Assembly: GCF_938029845.1 (NCBI RefSeq) | Contig: NZ_CALHGG010000014.1 | Coordinates: forward strand, 1-27,256 | Length of the DNA stretch: 27,256 nucleotides | Direction: 5' to 3' | Origin: an uncultured Capnocytophaga sp. | GTDB taxonomy: Bacteria; Bacteroidota; Bacteroidia; Flavobacteriales; Flavobacteriaceae | In this document: positions 15,216 to 23,590 of the stretch, in pieces | Layout of the letters: every line of letters begins with the position of its first letter | Position numbering within the stretch: position 1 is the first letter of the stretch | Made by a program: the position numbers and the translations under genes | The notes under the pieces: model-generated | What the model was told of the DNA's origin: nothing | Seen by the model: the letters and a program-made list of their open reading frames with translations, nothing else | The model's database searches: none

Positions 15216-15914
15216 TTAGAAAGGAATACCTACTTTTCTTCCTTTGTAGACACCCTTTTCAATCTGCCAACAAACCATATAAGCCCCTGCTCCGTCACCA
15301 TTGTTTGCTACTATATAGAGAATATCATTGTCTTTATCATAATGTACAGAATTGAATTCTGTATATAAATAAGATTCATACAAATCATTATAGGCACTTT
15401 GAGGAATGGAGACTTGTTTTCCACGAATCTTTACCTCAATACTCTTATATTCTCTCTTTGGCATATTACCATCTGTTCCCCAGAAAAGTTTTCCATCTAT
15501 TTTTTCTATTATATCACGATATTCTTTATGATACTTGAAGGAATGCTTGCTTTTGTCAAACTTTTCAGTAGAGAGAACGACCTGAATTTCTTTTCCTTCA
15601 AAAACAATAGTATTTCCTTTAGCAATACCCTTAGCTATTTGAGGAAAATTATGTATCCACTTAACCCTGTCATTGTAAATATATCCTTCATTATCAGCAT
15701 AAATCCAATTGCCTTCTTGAGCCTTATCATATTCAAGAACAAAAATAAGGGTATTGTTGTCAAGTTTTTTAAGCACTTTGCTGTGGACACTTTTTTCTTT
15801 TCGTACATTTACATAACCATCTTTGTCATTGATTACCGCAAAGGCTCCTCCTTCTATAACTTGAGCCACAACAAATTGACAGAATAGCAGAAAGGGGACT
15901 ACTAACTTTCTCAT
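15216..15914 (-). CDS. SH3-domain exported protein, copy A
   Basis: A 232-aa paralogue of the next gene downstream. The signal peptide is MRKLVVPFLLFCQFVVAQ. The SH3b domain includes AVINDKDGYVNVRK, SKVLKKLDN and GNWIYADNEGYIYNDRV. The C-terminal part repeats the blocks IAKGNTIVFEGKEIQV, FDKSKHSFKY and CWQIEKGVYKGRKV. The copies are most alike over the SH3b start, where 46 bases are identical. The gene starts 14 bases after the cysS stop, so it is part of the cysS transcript. The 61 bases separating the two copies contain a copy of the cysS tail sequence, a trace of the duplication. Confidence 0.78.
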   Translation of the reverse strand: MRKLVVPFLLFCQFVVAQVIEGGAFAVINDKDGYVNVRKEKSVHSKVLKKLDNNTLIFVLEYDKAQEGNWIYADNEGYIYNDRVKWIHNFPQIAKGIAKGNTIVFEGKEIQVVLSTEKFDKSKHSFKYHKEYRDIIEKIDGKLFWGTDGNMPKREYKSIEVKIRGKQVSIPQSAYNDLYESYLYTEFNSVHYDKDNDILYIVANNGDGAGAYMVCWQIEKGVYKGRKVGIPF

Positions 15915-15928
15915 AGTAAGCTAATTTC

Positions 15929-17407
15929 TTAGTTAAGACTATAAGAGGTTCCTTCCTTGCCGTCCTTGAGCTGGATACCGAGAGCTAAGAGTTCATCGCG
16001 AATCTTGTCGGAGAGGGCAAAATCCTTGTTGGCACGGGCTTCCATACGCATATTGATCAGCAGCTGGAGCACTCCGTCGAGCTTATCATTATTTCCTGCG
16101 GTTTGCTCTTCACTTCTTAGACCCAGTACATCAAAAACAAAAGCATTCATTAGGGTTTGTAGCTCTTTGAGTTCGCTGATAGCGATTTTTTCCTCACCAT
16201 TTTTCACTTGGAAGATCCACTTGACGGCCTCAAAGAGATGCGCAATGAGGATAGGAGAGTTGAAATCGTCCAAAAGCGCATCATAGCACTTTTGTTTCCA
16301 CTCATTTATAGGTAAGGAAGTAGGATGTTCAAGGTCTGTGGTAAGCTCATTGACTGTTTTTACAGCTTCCATAAGGCGCGCAAAGCCCTTTTCAGCAGCA
16401 AGCATCGCCTCGTTAGAGATATCCAATACACTGCGGTAGTGCGCTTGCATAAAGCAGAAGCGAATCACTGCGGGAGCGAAAGGTTTCTCAAAGAAAGTAT
16501 TATTACCAGAGACTAACTGCATAGGCAGAATGTAGTTACCTGTGGATTTGCTCATGCGCTGTCCGTTCATGGTGAGCATATTGGCATGCATCCAGTAGCG
16601 TACAGGGCTTTCTCCATGTCCAGCCTTGCCTTGGGCAATCTCACACTCATGGTGCGGGAACTTCAGATCCATACCTCCTCCGTGTATATCAAACTGATTA
16701 CCAAGATACTTGGTACTCATCACGGTACATTCCAAGTGCCAGCCAGGGAAGCCATCACCCCATGGGGAAGCCCAGCGCATGATATGTGCAGGGGAGGCTT
16801 TTTTCCATAGGGCAAAGTCCTGAGGATTGCGTTTTTCCCCCTGTCCGTCTAAGTCGCGAGTATTAGCAAAAAGCTCTTCTATGTTTCTTCGAGAGAGCTC
16901 GCCATAGTTGAGCCCGCGTTTGTTGTACTCTATGACATCAAAGTACACCGAACCGTTGCTCTCATAGGCAAAACCATCCTTTAAGAGCTTTTCGGTCAGT
17001 TGTATTTGTTCCAAGATATGTCCCGTAGCAGTAGGTTCAATAGTGGGGGGCAGGAGGTTAAATAGCTCCAATACCTTATGGAAATCCACAGTGTATTTCT
17101 GAACAATTTCCATGGGTTCAAGCTTTTCAAGACGGGATTGCTTTACGAAGCGGTCGTTATTCACATCGCCATCGTCGGTGAGGTGACCCGCATCGGTGAT
17201 GTTGCGTACATAGCGTACCTTGTACCCCAAGAACTTGAGGGAACGATAGATAAAGTCAAATGACATAAAGGTACGTACATTGCCCAAGTGTACATTGCTG
17301 TACACTGTAGGGCCACATACATACATACCTACATTATTATCATGTAGGGGAGTGAATAGTTCTTTTTCTCCTGAGAGGGAATTAAATATTTTAAGTTGGT
17401 GAGTCAT
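15929..17407 (-). CDS. cysS: cysteine-tRNA ligase
   Basis: A 492-aa class I aminoacyl-tRNA synthetase that charges tRNA-Cys. The HIGH motif appears as HLGN (40-43) and the KMSKS motif as RMSKS (284-288). The four zinc ligands expected from E. coli CysRS are present: C31, C227, H252 and E256 (in PHHECE). The C-terminal anticodon-binding region ends in GTSYSLN. It starts 12 bases after the acyl-CoA synthetase stop, and SH3 copy A follows after 14 bases. The grouping looks like a transcriptional unit and not a pathway. Confidence 0.96.
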   Translation of the reverse strand: MTHQLKIFNSLSGEKELFTPLHDNNVGMYVCGPTVYSNVHLGNVRTFMSFDFIYRSLKFLGYKVRYVRNITDAGHLTDDGDVNNDRFVKQSRLEKLEPMEIVQKYTVDFHKVLELFNLLPPTIEPTATGHILEQIQLTEKLLKDGFAYESNGSVYFDVIEYNKRGLNYGELSRRNIEELFANTRDLDGQGEKRNPQDFALWKKASPAHIMRWASPWGDGFPGWHLECTVMSTKYLGNQFDIHGGGMDLKFPHHECEIAQGKAGHGESPVRYWMHANMLTMNGQRMSKSTGNYILPMQLVSGNNTFFEKPFAPAVIRFCFMQAHYRSVLDISNEAMLAAEKGFARLMEAVKTVNELTTDLEHPTSLPINEWKQKCYDALLDDFNSPILIAHLFEAVKWIFQVKNGEEKIAISELKELQTLMNAFVFDVLGLRSEEQTAGNNDKLDGVLQLLINMRMEARANKDFALSDKIRDELLALGIQLKDGKEGTSYSLN

Positions 17408-17419
17408 AATTGTATTTTT

Positions 17420-19048
17420 TTATTCTTCAGTTGCGAGTCCTAATTCGCGTGCAGCTATTTCACGCATTTCCACTTTGCGGATTTTTCCAGAGATGGTCAT
17501 AGGGAACTCGCTGACAAATTTCCAGTATTTAGGCACTTTGTAGTGAGCAATTCTATCTTTACAGAAAGCACGGATTTCTTCTTCGGTAATGGTAACCCCT
17601 TCTTTGGGTTTGATCCATGCCATGATTTCTTCGCCATATTTCTCGCTAGGTACCCCTATTACTTGGGCATCTATAACTCCCTTATAAGTATAGAGGAAGT
17701 CCTCGATTTCCTTAGGGGAGATGTTTTCACCCCCACGAATGATAAGGTCTTTGATACGACCTGAGATATGTAAGTAGCCGTCTTCGTCCATCATGGCCAA
17801 ATCGCCTGTATGCATCCAACGCTGTTCGTCCAACACTTGGCGAGTCGCATCGGGGCTATTCCAATACTTGAGCATTACCGAATAACCACGTGTACAAAGC
17901 TCTCCGTGTTCACCTCGCTTGAGGGTAGCTTGAGTCTCGGGATCTATAATCTTGATTTCCAAGTGATCGTGTATAGTACCTACAGAATAAATTTGTTTTT
18001 CAAAAGGAGCTCCTATTCTTGTTTGGGTAGAGACAGGGGAAGTCTCCGTCATTCCGTAACAGATGGTAATCTCGTGCATGTTCATCTGTTCTTTGACCTT
18101 CTTCATAATTTCAGGCGGACATAAAGAACCCGCCATAACTCCTGTACGTAGTGAGGAGAGGTCGTAGGTCTTCTGTTCCATTTCTTGTAGTTCGGCTATG
18201 AACATGGTAGGTACCCCATAGAGGGAGGTGCAGCGTTCACGTTCTACTGTTTCTAAAGTCTTTATAGGGTCAAAGCTATCGTTGGGAATTACCATAGTTG
18301 CCCCATGTACCGTACAAGCTAAGTTGCCGATAACCATCCCAAAACAGTGATAAAAAGGTACAGGAATACACACCCTATCAGAGTGTGTATAATTCATTCT
18401 TAGCCCAATAAAGTAGGCATTGTTCAATATATTATGGTGTGATAGGGTAACCCCCTTAGGGTTACCTGTGGTACCAGAGGTATATTGAATATTGACAGGG
18501 TCATCAAACTGCACTTTTTCTTCACGCTTGCGCAAGGCCTCATCGGAGATATGTTCGCCCTCCTTGAGAAAGCGATCCCAACTCTCGTCCCAGAAGATAG
18601 CCTTTCGAATGGTATCGGTGAACTCACGAGCATCATCCATCATCTTCTTATAGTTACTACTCTTGAACTGAAGAGCGGAAAACATCACCGATAAGCCTGA
18701 TTGGTTGATCACATAGATCAACTCACTGGTACGATAAGCAGGGTTAATATTGACCAATATAGCCCCTATCTTAGCGGTAGCATATTGCAAGAGTGTCCAT
18801 TGGTAACAGTTGGGAGACCATACTCCTACACGTTCGCCACGCTTTACCCCCAAAGCCATAAGTCCCTTAGCTACTTGTATGACTTGGTCATAGAACTCCT
18901 CATAAGTAGCCCTATAATTCTGGTGACTACAGATGAGAGCGTCCTCAGTGGGATATTTTGCTACCGTTTTCTTTAAATTTTCGTCAATGGTTTCACCCAA
19001 TAGCGCCACAGAAGACGCCCCATGGGTATAAGCATACATGGAATCCAT
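17420..19048 (-). CDS. AMP-forming acyl-CoA synthetase
   Basis: A 542-aa ANL-superfamily ligase that activates a carboxylic acid with ATP and CoA. The phosphate-binding P-loop is YTSGTTGNPKGVTLSH (about 189-204). CYGMTETSP is the A5-type adenine motif, HTGDLAMMDEDGYLHISGR the A7-A8 region, and IIRGGENISPKEIE the hinge. The catalytic lysine lies in TISGKIRKVEMR near the C-terminus. Overall it resembles the medium-chain/ACSF2-like fatty acyl-CoA synthetases and not FadD proper. Substrate chain length cannot be read from the sequence. It begins 28 bases after the TerC-family gene stop and precedes cysS by 12 bases. No signal peptide; likely cytoplasmic or membrane-associated. Confidence 0.88.
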   Translation of the reverse strand: MDSMYAYTHGASSVALLGETIDENLKKTVAKYPTEDALICSHQNYRATYEEFYDQVIQVAKGLMALGVKRGERVGVWSPNCYQWTLLQYATAKIGAILVNINPAYRTSELIYVINQSGLSVMFSALQFKSSNYKKMMDDAREFTDTIRKAIFWDESWDRFLKEGEHISDEALRKREEKVQFDDPVNIQYTSGTTGNPKGVTLSHHNILNNAYFIGLRMNYTHSDRVCIPVPFYHCFGMVIGNLACTVHGATMVIPNDSFDPIKTLETVERERCTSLYGVPTMFIAELQEMEQKTYDLSSLRTGVMAGSLCPPEIMKKVKEQMNMHEITICYGMTETSPVSTQTRIGAPFEKQIYSVGTIHDHLEIKIIDPETQATLKRGEHGELCTRGYSVMLKYWNSPDATRQVLDEQRWMHTGDLAMMDEDGYLHISGRIKDLIIRGGENISPKEIEDFLYTYKGVIDAQVIGVPSEKYGEEIMAWIKPKEGVTITEEEIRAFCKDRIAHYKVPKYWKFVSEFPMTISGKIRKVEMREIAARELGLATEE

Positions 19049-19076
19049 ATTATATATAAGTTTAAGTTACTAAAAA

Positions 19077-19862
19077 TTAAGATGATTTCTTTCTCATACG
19101 CATATTGAGAAATTCTATACCCAAAGAGAAAGCAATGGCAAAGTACAGATATCCCTTAGGAATAGCGCCTACTTCCTGACCAAAAACTACCGCATGAGAG
19201 AGGTGCATACTTTCGGTTAAAAGCATGAATCCTATCAATATAAGGAAAGAGAGTGCCAATATCTGGATAGAAGGATTATTGTTGACAAAATTTCCCACAG
19301 GAACCGCAAAGAGCATCATAATACCTACGGAAAGAATTACAGCAATAATCATTACTAGTAGCGCACCATCCAAACCATTGGTCATACCAACAGCTGTAAG
19401 GATACTATCCAAGGAGAAAATGACATCAATCATAAGAATCTGGGCAATGGTAGGCCAGAAAGAGCTTTTCATAGATTTTTTTGCATCTGCTGAATCGGTA
19501 ATGTGTTCTATATGGTTCACCTTGGCATGAATTTCATGTGTGGATTTGTATAAGAGGAAGATTCCTCCCACAAGAAGTATCATTGCCTGTCCATTGAAGT
19601 CAGCCTTACACCAACCATAATCAAAGCTAATCCATGGTTCCTTGAGCTGCACCAGCCAAGAAATACAGAAGAGAAGAGCTATACGTATAAACATAGCTAA
19701 GAAAAGCCCTACACGAGTAGCTCGCTTGCGCTGATCATCTGGGAGCTTGCCTGTTACGATAGAAATGAAAATAACATTGTCAATCCCCAACACAATCTCT
19801 AAGAAAGTAAGGGTAAGCAGCGCGATAAGTGCATCTGCTGAAAATAAGTGTTCTATCATCAT
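19077..19862 (-). CDS. TerC-family integral membrane protein
   Basis: A 261-aa polytopic protein with about seven hydrophobic segments. The diagnostic N-terminal block is LTFLEIVLGIDNVIFISIV with acidic residues inside the first membrane helix, and a related block, MIDVIFSLDSILTAVGMT, lies in the second half, as in TerC/YkoY/Alx proteins. This family is tied to tellurite resistance, manganese export and pH response. Metal (probably Mn) efflux is a family-based inference. A cytoplasmic loop holds a His-rich segment (HEIHAKVNHIEH). Two consecutive ATGs (19862 and 19859) could each be the start. Its promoter (19908-19938) overlaps the end of the XRE gene. Confidence 0.88.
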   Translation of the reverse strand: MMIEHLFSADALIALLTLTFLEIVLGIDNVIFISIVTGKLPDDQRKRATRVGLFLAMFIRIALLFCISWLVQLKEPWISFDYGWCKADFNGQAMILLVGGIFLLYKSTHEIHAKVNHIEHITDSADAKKSMKSSFWPTIAQILMIDVIFSLDSILTAVGMTNGLDGALLVMIIAVILSVGIMMLFAVPVGNFVNNNPSIQILALSFLILIGFMLLTESMHLSHAVVFGQEVGAIPKGYLYFAIAFSLGIEFLNMRMRKKSS

Positions 19863-19907
19863 ATAAAATAATTTTACAAATGTGAATAATTATATTTTTA
19901 GATAAAG

Positions 19908-19938
19908 CAAATATACTACAAATTTTCAAATATTTCAA
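19908..19938 (-). promoter_or_regulatory. putative promoter of the TerC-acyl-CoA synthetase-cysS unit
   Basis: Minus strand: TTG (19936-19938), 20 bases, TATATTTG (19908-19915). The -33 element lies inside the last codons of the XRE gene, so this unit can be expressed apart from it. Confidence 0.55.
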
Positions 19939-20329
19939 AAGAATTATCTTCGTAAAAGAAAATAATTTTTTGAATCTGTTTTTTCTCTTTCTTTACAGGA
20001 AGCTCAGTAGCAAGGGGTGTTTCTTTTGTACTGTTTTCCAAAATATTAGCTTGAGGAAAAGGAATTTCAGTAGGTAGAGGGATAGGGGTAGCTTTTTTTT
20101 CTTCCTTAGGGAAAGTACCCTTTCCATAGAGTAGCCAATAGAGATCTACTTCAGGATATTTGTCTACTATCTTGAGAACAAAATCCAAACTTGGCTTATT
20201 TCTCTCGGATAATAGGTGTGAAATACTAGAGCGCAAAACCCCTAAACTATCCGCTAAGGCGGAAGCATTTAGGTCGTAATAATTCATAATTCGTTGTAAA
20301 CGAGCAATAAAGTCTTGTTGGGAGAACAT
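19916..20329 (-). CDS. XRE-family helix-turn-helix regulator
   Basis: A 137-aa repressor-type protein. Residues about 6-66 form the HTH domain (LQRIMNYYDLNASALADSLG, then SSISHLLSERNKPSLDF, followed by VDLYWLLYGKGTFP). A proline-rich linker follows (about 70-110). The C-terminus has a short motif, IQKIIFFYEDNSFEIFE, which I recall as a common ending of small flavobacterial XRE regulators. It is divergent from the M14 peptidase gene. The shared intergenic region holds promoters for both and a dyad that is a good operator candidate, so control of the peptidase and autoregulation are likely but inferred. Confidence 0.85.
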   Translation of the reverse strand: MFSQQDFIARLQRIMNYYDLNASALADSLGVLRSSISHLLSERNKPSLDFVLKIVDKYPEVDLYWLLYGKGTFPKEEKKATPIPLPTEIPFPQANILENSTKETPLATELPVKKEKKQIQKIIFFYEDNSFEIFENL

Positions 20330-20354
20330 AATATAAAGGTTAAAAACTAAGTTA

Positions 20355-20385
20355 CAAAAGTAATATATTATTTTTCAAAAAGCAA
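20355..20385 (-). promoter_or_regulatory. putative promoter of the XRE gene
   Basis: Minus strand: TTG (20383-20385), 20 bases, TACTTTTG (20355-20362). The -7 box is the same 8-mer as that of the divergent M14 gene. Confidence 0.55.
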
Positions 20386-20391
20386 AATTAT

Positions 20392-20429
20392 TTCACAAGA
20401 ATAAAATATTAATATTTTACAATAGTGAA
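20392..20429. promoter_or_regulatory. candidate operator: nested dyad between the XRE and M14 genes
   Basis: An 18-bp perfect palindrome, TAAAATATTAATATTTTA (20402-20419), is flanked by TTCAC (20392-20396) and GTGAA (20425-20429). Both elements share one centre (between 20410 and 20411). A third GTGAA lies at 20449-20453, just after the M14 -7 box. The site sits between the two divergent promoters and abuts both. Confidence 0.5.
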
Positions 20430-20441
20430 TATTATTATTTT

Positions 20442-20449
20442 TACTTTTG
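20442..20449 (+). promoter_or_regulatory. putative -7 box (TACTTTTG) of the M14 peptidase gene
   Basis: TACTTTTG fits TAnnTTTG. No TTG lies at the usual distance upstream, so the promoter is weak or activator-dependent. The start codon is 13 bases downstream, so the leader is very short. Confidence 0.45.
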
Positions 20450-20461
20450 TGAAAAAATATT

Positions 20462-21541
20462 ATGGAGTTTCGTTATTATAAGGAAGAACGTATTATAGGC
20501 AAATACGTTCCTTATAGGCATTTGAAAACTGTACTTCAGGACTATGATCACTGGAAATTAACAGAAGGCTCTTCAGAAAAAGGCCTACCTATTCCTATTT
20601 ACCGTATAGGAGAAGGAGAGAAACGTGTCCTATTATGGTCACAGATGCATGGAAATGAGAGTACTACGACCCGTGCTTTATTGGATTTGTTTAAGTTATT
20701 TAGCGAAGAAGGTTATCCTTTTTCCAATTGTCAGTTATACATTATTCCAATGCTAAACCCTGATGGTGCTACCCAATATACTCGTGTAAATGGTAATGGT
20801 GTAGACCTAAATCGGGATGCGGTAGCTATTTCTCAGAAAGAAAGTTTGTTTCTCAGAAGTATCTATGATCAAGTAAAGCCCGATTTCTGCTTTAATCTAC
20901 ACGACCAACGTACTATTTTTGGAGTAGGAAAACGACCTGCTACGGTATCCTTCCTAGCTCCCGCAGTAGATGAAGATAGAAATGTTACTCCTATAAGAGA
21001 GCGAGCTGCTAGTGTGATTACAGAAATGAATAAATGTTTACAATTGTCAATTTACGGATTTATTGGTCGATTTGATGATAGTTTTAATCCCAATTGCACT
21101 GGTGATCAATATTCGCTTTTGGGCACTCCAACCATACTTATAGAGTCAGGTTTTTACCCAGGTGACTATCAAAGAGAGCAAACTCGTAAGTATGTAGCCC
21201 AGGCTCTATATGTAGGGCTTTCCTACATCAATGATAATAAGGTAGGTACAGAGGGATGGAAGCACTATTTGGCAATTCCTGAAAATAAAAAGTGTTTTAG
21301 GGATTATTGTATTATAAATGATAAAGATCCTAAAGAAAAAATTTTCGTACAATTAGAAGAGGTTTTAGAAGGTGATCGGATTATTTTTATCCCTAAGCTC
21401 GTTCCAGAGAGTGAAGGTAAGGATTTTTTAGCACATAAGACCTATCAATTATCCGAGATTTGCCCCGATAAGAATTGTGATATTCTCAGCAATATCCCCG
21501 ATATATTGGCGTATATACGGAAAGAAGTAGAGAATATATAA
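20462..21541 (+). CDS. M14-family zinc carboxypeptidase, cytoplasmic
   Basis: A 359-aa metallopeptidase. The zinc ligands are H63 and E66 in MHGNE and H147 in FNLHDQR. The substrate-binding DLNRD lies at 115-119, and the general base is E228 in ILIESGFYPG. No signal peptide is visible, so it should act in the cytoplasm on peptides or acylated amino acids. The final 100 residues are an added region of unknown role (KDPKEKIFVQLEEVLEGDRI). It is divergent from the XRE regulator and is followed by an Lrp/AsnC regulator that has its own promoter. The natural substrate is unknown. Confidence 0.87.
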   Translation: MEFRYYKEERIIGKYVPYRHLKTVLQDYDHWKLTEGSSEKGLPIPIYRIGEGEKRVLLWSQMHGNESTTTRALLDLFKLFSEEGYPFSNCQLYIIPMLNPDGATQYTRVNGNGVDLNRDAVAISQKESLFLRSIYDQVKPDFCFNLHDQRTIFGVGKRPATVSFLAPAVDEDRNVTPIRERAASVITEMNKCLQLSIYGFIGRFDDSFNPNCTGDQYSLLGTPTILIESGFYPGDYQREQTRKYVAQALYVGLSYINDNKVGTEGWKHYLAIPENKKCFRDYCIINDKDPKEKIFVQLEEVLEGDRIIFIPKLVPESEGKDFLAHKTYQLSEICPDKNCDILSNIPDILAYIRKEVENI

Positions 21542-21557
21542 TTTTTTTGCGTTTTCA

Positions 21558-21589
21558 TTGTGGTTATATCAAAAAAATTCCTACCTTTG
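21558..21589 (+). promoter_or_regulatory. putative promoter of the Lrp/AsnC gene
   Basis: TTG (21558-21560), 21 bases, TACCTTTG (21582-21589). This position fixes the start codon at 21607, since the longer reading frame from 21547 would contain the promoter. Confidence 0.55.
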
Positions 21590-21606
21590 CGCAAAAATTA
21601 GAAAGT

Positions 21607-22089
21607 ATGGCTGCACGATTTAAGTTAGACGAAATTGACCACAAGATTCTTGATATGCTTATTGAGAATACACGTATGCCTTTTACAGATATTGCCAAAG
21701 CCTTGGAAGTATCAGCAGGTACAGTACATATCCGTGTGAGAAAAATGGAAGAATCGGGGATAATTAAGAGTTCCACCCTTACAGTAGATTATGATAAGAT
21801 AGGGTATACCTTTGTGGCTTATGTAGGTATTTTCTTAGAGAAAAACCACCAAACCCAGTTTGTGATAGAGAGACTTACAGAGATTCCTTATATCACACAA
21901 GCGAGTATCATCAGTGGAAAGTACAATATATTGTGCAAGATCCGCGCTCGTGATACCAAGCATGCAAAGGAAATTATCTTCATGATAGACGATATACAAG
22001 GGGTATACAGAACTGAAAGTATGATTTCTATGGAAGAGAGTATCAGCGATAAAAAACGCTTGTTACATACAGTATTTAAAGAATTGTAA
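21607..22089 (+). CDS. Lrp/AsnC-family transcriptional regulator
   Basis: A 160-aa regulator with normal family length. The N-terminal winged HTH (about 5-62) has LDEIDHKILDMLIENTRMPF and IAKALEVSAGTVHIRVRKME. The C-terminal RAM (ligand-binding, oligomerising) domain covers about 65-150 (GYTFVAYVGIFLEK, ISGKYNILCKI). The family senses amino acids and binds DNA as octamers. The M14 peptidase upstream is a plausible functional partner since it would release amino acids. A 46-aa membrane protein gene follows after 11 bases and is probably in the same transcript. Confidence 0.92.
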   Translation: MAARFKLDEIDHKILDMLIENTRMPFTDIAKALEVSAGTVHIRVRKMEESGIIKSSTLTVDYDKIGYTFVAYVGIFLEKNHQTQFVIERLTEIPYITQASIISGKYNILCKIRARDTKHAKEIIFMIDDIQGVYRTESMISMEESISDKKRLLHTVFKEL

Positions 22090-22100
22090 AAATAATTGAT

Positions 22101-22241
22101 ATGAATATTTTATCTTTCCTCCCACTGTACAATCATACCAATGGAACTATGATGATTCTTCTTTTTGCATTGGTATGCCTTATGCTTACTTATGTAGTAG
22201 TTTCTATCATCAGTAAGAACCAAAAGAGAAAACGAGGTTAG
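22101..22241 (+). CDS. small single-pass membrane protein, 46 aa
   Basis: A small gene, ATG at 22101 and TAG at 22239-22241. The protein begins MNILSFLPLYNHTNGT, then has one hydrophobic segment (MMILLFALVCLMLTYVVVSI, about 17-36) and a strongly basic tail (SKNQKRKRG). The positive-inside rule predicts a cytoplasmic C-terminus. It follows the Lrp/AsnC gene by 11 bases and precedes a strong terminator, so it has the position of a real operon member. It is in the size class often missed by gene finders. Function unknown. Confidence 0.7.
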   Translation: MNILSFLPLYNHTNGTMMILLFALVCLMLTYVVVSIISKNQKRKRG

Positions 22242-22253
22242 TTGTCAGTTTTT

Positions 22254-22294
22254 AATAATTAGTGGTTAATCCTAAAGACTAACCACTAATTATT
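22254..22294. terminator. bidirectional terminator between the Lrp unit and hemA
   Basis: A 15-bp perfect stem (22254-22268 with 22280-22294) and an 11-base loop. The arm overlaps the first base of the hemA stop codon (TAA on the minus strand at 22294-22296). Confidence 0.75.
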
Positions 22295-23532
22295 TATATC
22301 TCAAATACTTCTTTCATAAAGGTGAGGCTTTCCTCTGGAGAGGAGCTCTCTTTTAGGTGATTGATAAAGCGAGTCGTTATCTTTTGAATAATTCTATCCC
22401 CTATGATAGAGGCTTGAGCCTCGTTAAAATCAGCTATTTTCTTACGTTGGAAATCTATTTCTCCTTCTTTGAGCGCTTCTAAGGATTGCTTGAGTGCCTG
22501 AATAGCAGGAGCAAAGCGGCGATTTTGTAACCATTGGTCAAATTCCTCCTTAATCTCCTCTATAATTTGTTGTGCTTGGGGTACAAAAGCCTTTCTGCGT
22601 TCCAAGGTGTCATCGGTCATTTGAGAGAGATGATCCATGTGGATTAAGGTTACCTTCTCCAATTCTTGTACATCAGGGGCAACATTCTTAGGAATGGAAA
22701 GGTCAAGTATCAGCATTTCTCTATCTTGAGGAAGCATCTCCTTGGTAATGGTAGGTGTTTTGCTACCTGTTGCCACTACCAATACATCTGTTTGGGTGAG
22801 TTCACTCTCTAAGGTGTCAAAATCTTTCACTAGAACATTAAACCTACTTGCAATTTCTTGCGCTTTTTCCTTGGTGCGGTTAATTAGGGTAATATGCTCG
22901 TTTTGGGTATGCTTAATTAGGTTTTCACAAGTATTGCGACCAATCTTTCCTGTACCAAAAAGCAATATATTTTTTTGGGAAATATCCGCTACATTCTGCA
23001 TGATATATTGTACGGAAGCGAAAGATACGGAAGTAGCTCCGCTGGAGAGTTCTGTTTCGTTTTTGATGCGCTTGCTAGCTTGGATGACACAATTGAGCAA
23101 ACGTTCCATGAAGGCATTGACAAGGTTGTATTTTTTTGCCAAAGAAAAAGATTTTTTCAGTTGGCTAATTACCTCGAAATCGCCTAAAATTTGGCTATCT
23201 AATCCTGTTCCTACACTGAAGAGGTGATTGATCGCTTCTTTATTTTTGTAAATATATCCTACTTTTTCAAAGTCCTCAAGGGTAGCTTTGGAGTGGGCGC
23301 ATAATTTTTGGATAAGCTGAAAAGGATGTTGGGCAAAGCCATAAAGCTCTGTACGATTACAAGTAGAGATGATGGCCAATCCCTCCATGCCCTCCTCTTG
23401 GGCTAGTGATAGCACACGCTCTTGGTGTTCTGCATCAAGGCTAAAAAGTCCACGCATATCCGCATCTGCCTTCTTGTAACTAATTCCGATGGTATAAAAA
23501 TGAGTTTCTTTTTGAGTTGTATTTTGAGTCAT
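22294..23532 (-). CDS. hemA: glutamyl-tRNA reductase
   Basis: A 412-aa HemA that reduces glutamyl-tRNA to glutamate-1-semialdehyde with NADPH, the first committed step of C5 haem synthesis. The start at 23532 (MTQNTTQKETHFYTIGISY) is the better ATG; an upstream in-frame codon at 23559 overlaps the promoter box. The catalytic cysteine is C58 in STCNRTE, preceded by the DMRGLF block. The NADP motif is LLFGTGKIGRNTCE. The C-terminal helical dimerisation region is present. hemA here is alone on its strand; other hem genes are not in this window. It is divergent from an AraC-type regulator, a possible controller. Confidence 0.95.
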   Translation of the reverse strand: MTQNTTQKETHFYTIGISYKKADADMRGLFSLDAEHQERVLSLAQEEGMEGLAIISTCNRTELYGFAQHPFQLIQKLCAHSKATLEDFEKVGYIYKNKEAINHLFSVGTGLDSQILGDFEVISQLKKSFSLAKKYNLVNAFMERLLNCVIQASKRIKNETELSSGATSVSFASVQYIMQNVADISQKNILLFGTGKIGRNTCENLIKHTQNEHITLINRTKEKAQEIASRFNVLVKDFDTLESELTQTDVLVVATGSKTPTITKEMLPQDREMLILDLSIPKNVAPDVQELEKVTLIHMDHLSQMTDDTLERRKAFVPQAQQIIEEIKEEFDQWLQNRRFAPAIQALKQSLEALKEGEIDFQRKKIADFNEAQASIIGDRIIQKITTRFINHLKESSSPEESLTFMKEVFEI

Positions 23533-23556
23533 TAGATATATCCATAAAAACGAATG

Positions 23557-23564
23557 CAAAAATA
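23557..23564 (-). promoter_or_regulatory. putative -7 box (TATTTTTG) of hemA
   Basis: The minus-strand box fits TAnnTTTG and predicts a leader of about 18 bases. No TTG lies at the expected distance. Confidence 0.4.
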
Positions 23565-23590
23565 AGGTTATATTCTGAAAAAAAATAGCG

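Noticed and set aside
21547..21606. A 20-residue N-terminal extension of the Lrp protein.
   Set aside because: It begins at TTG and covers the -33/-7 promoter; the ATG at 21607 matches the usual Lrp N-terminus.
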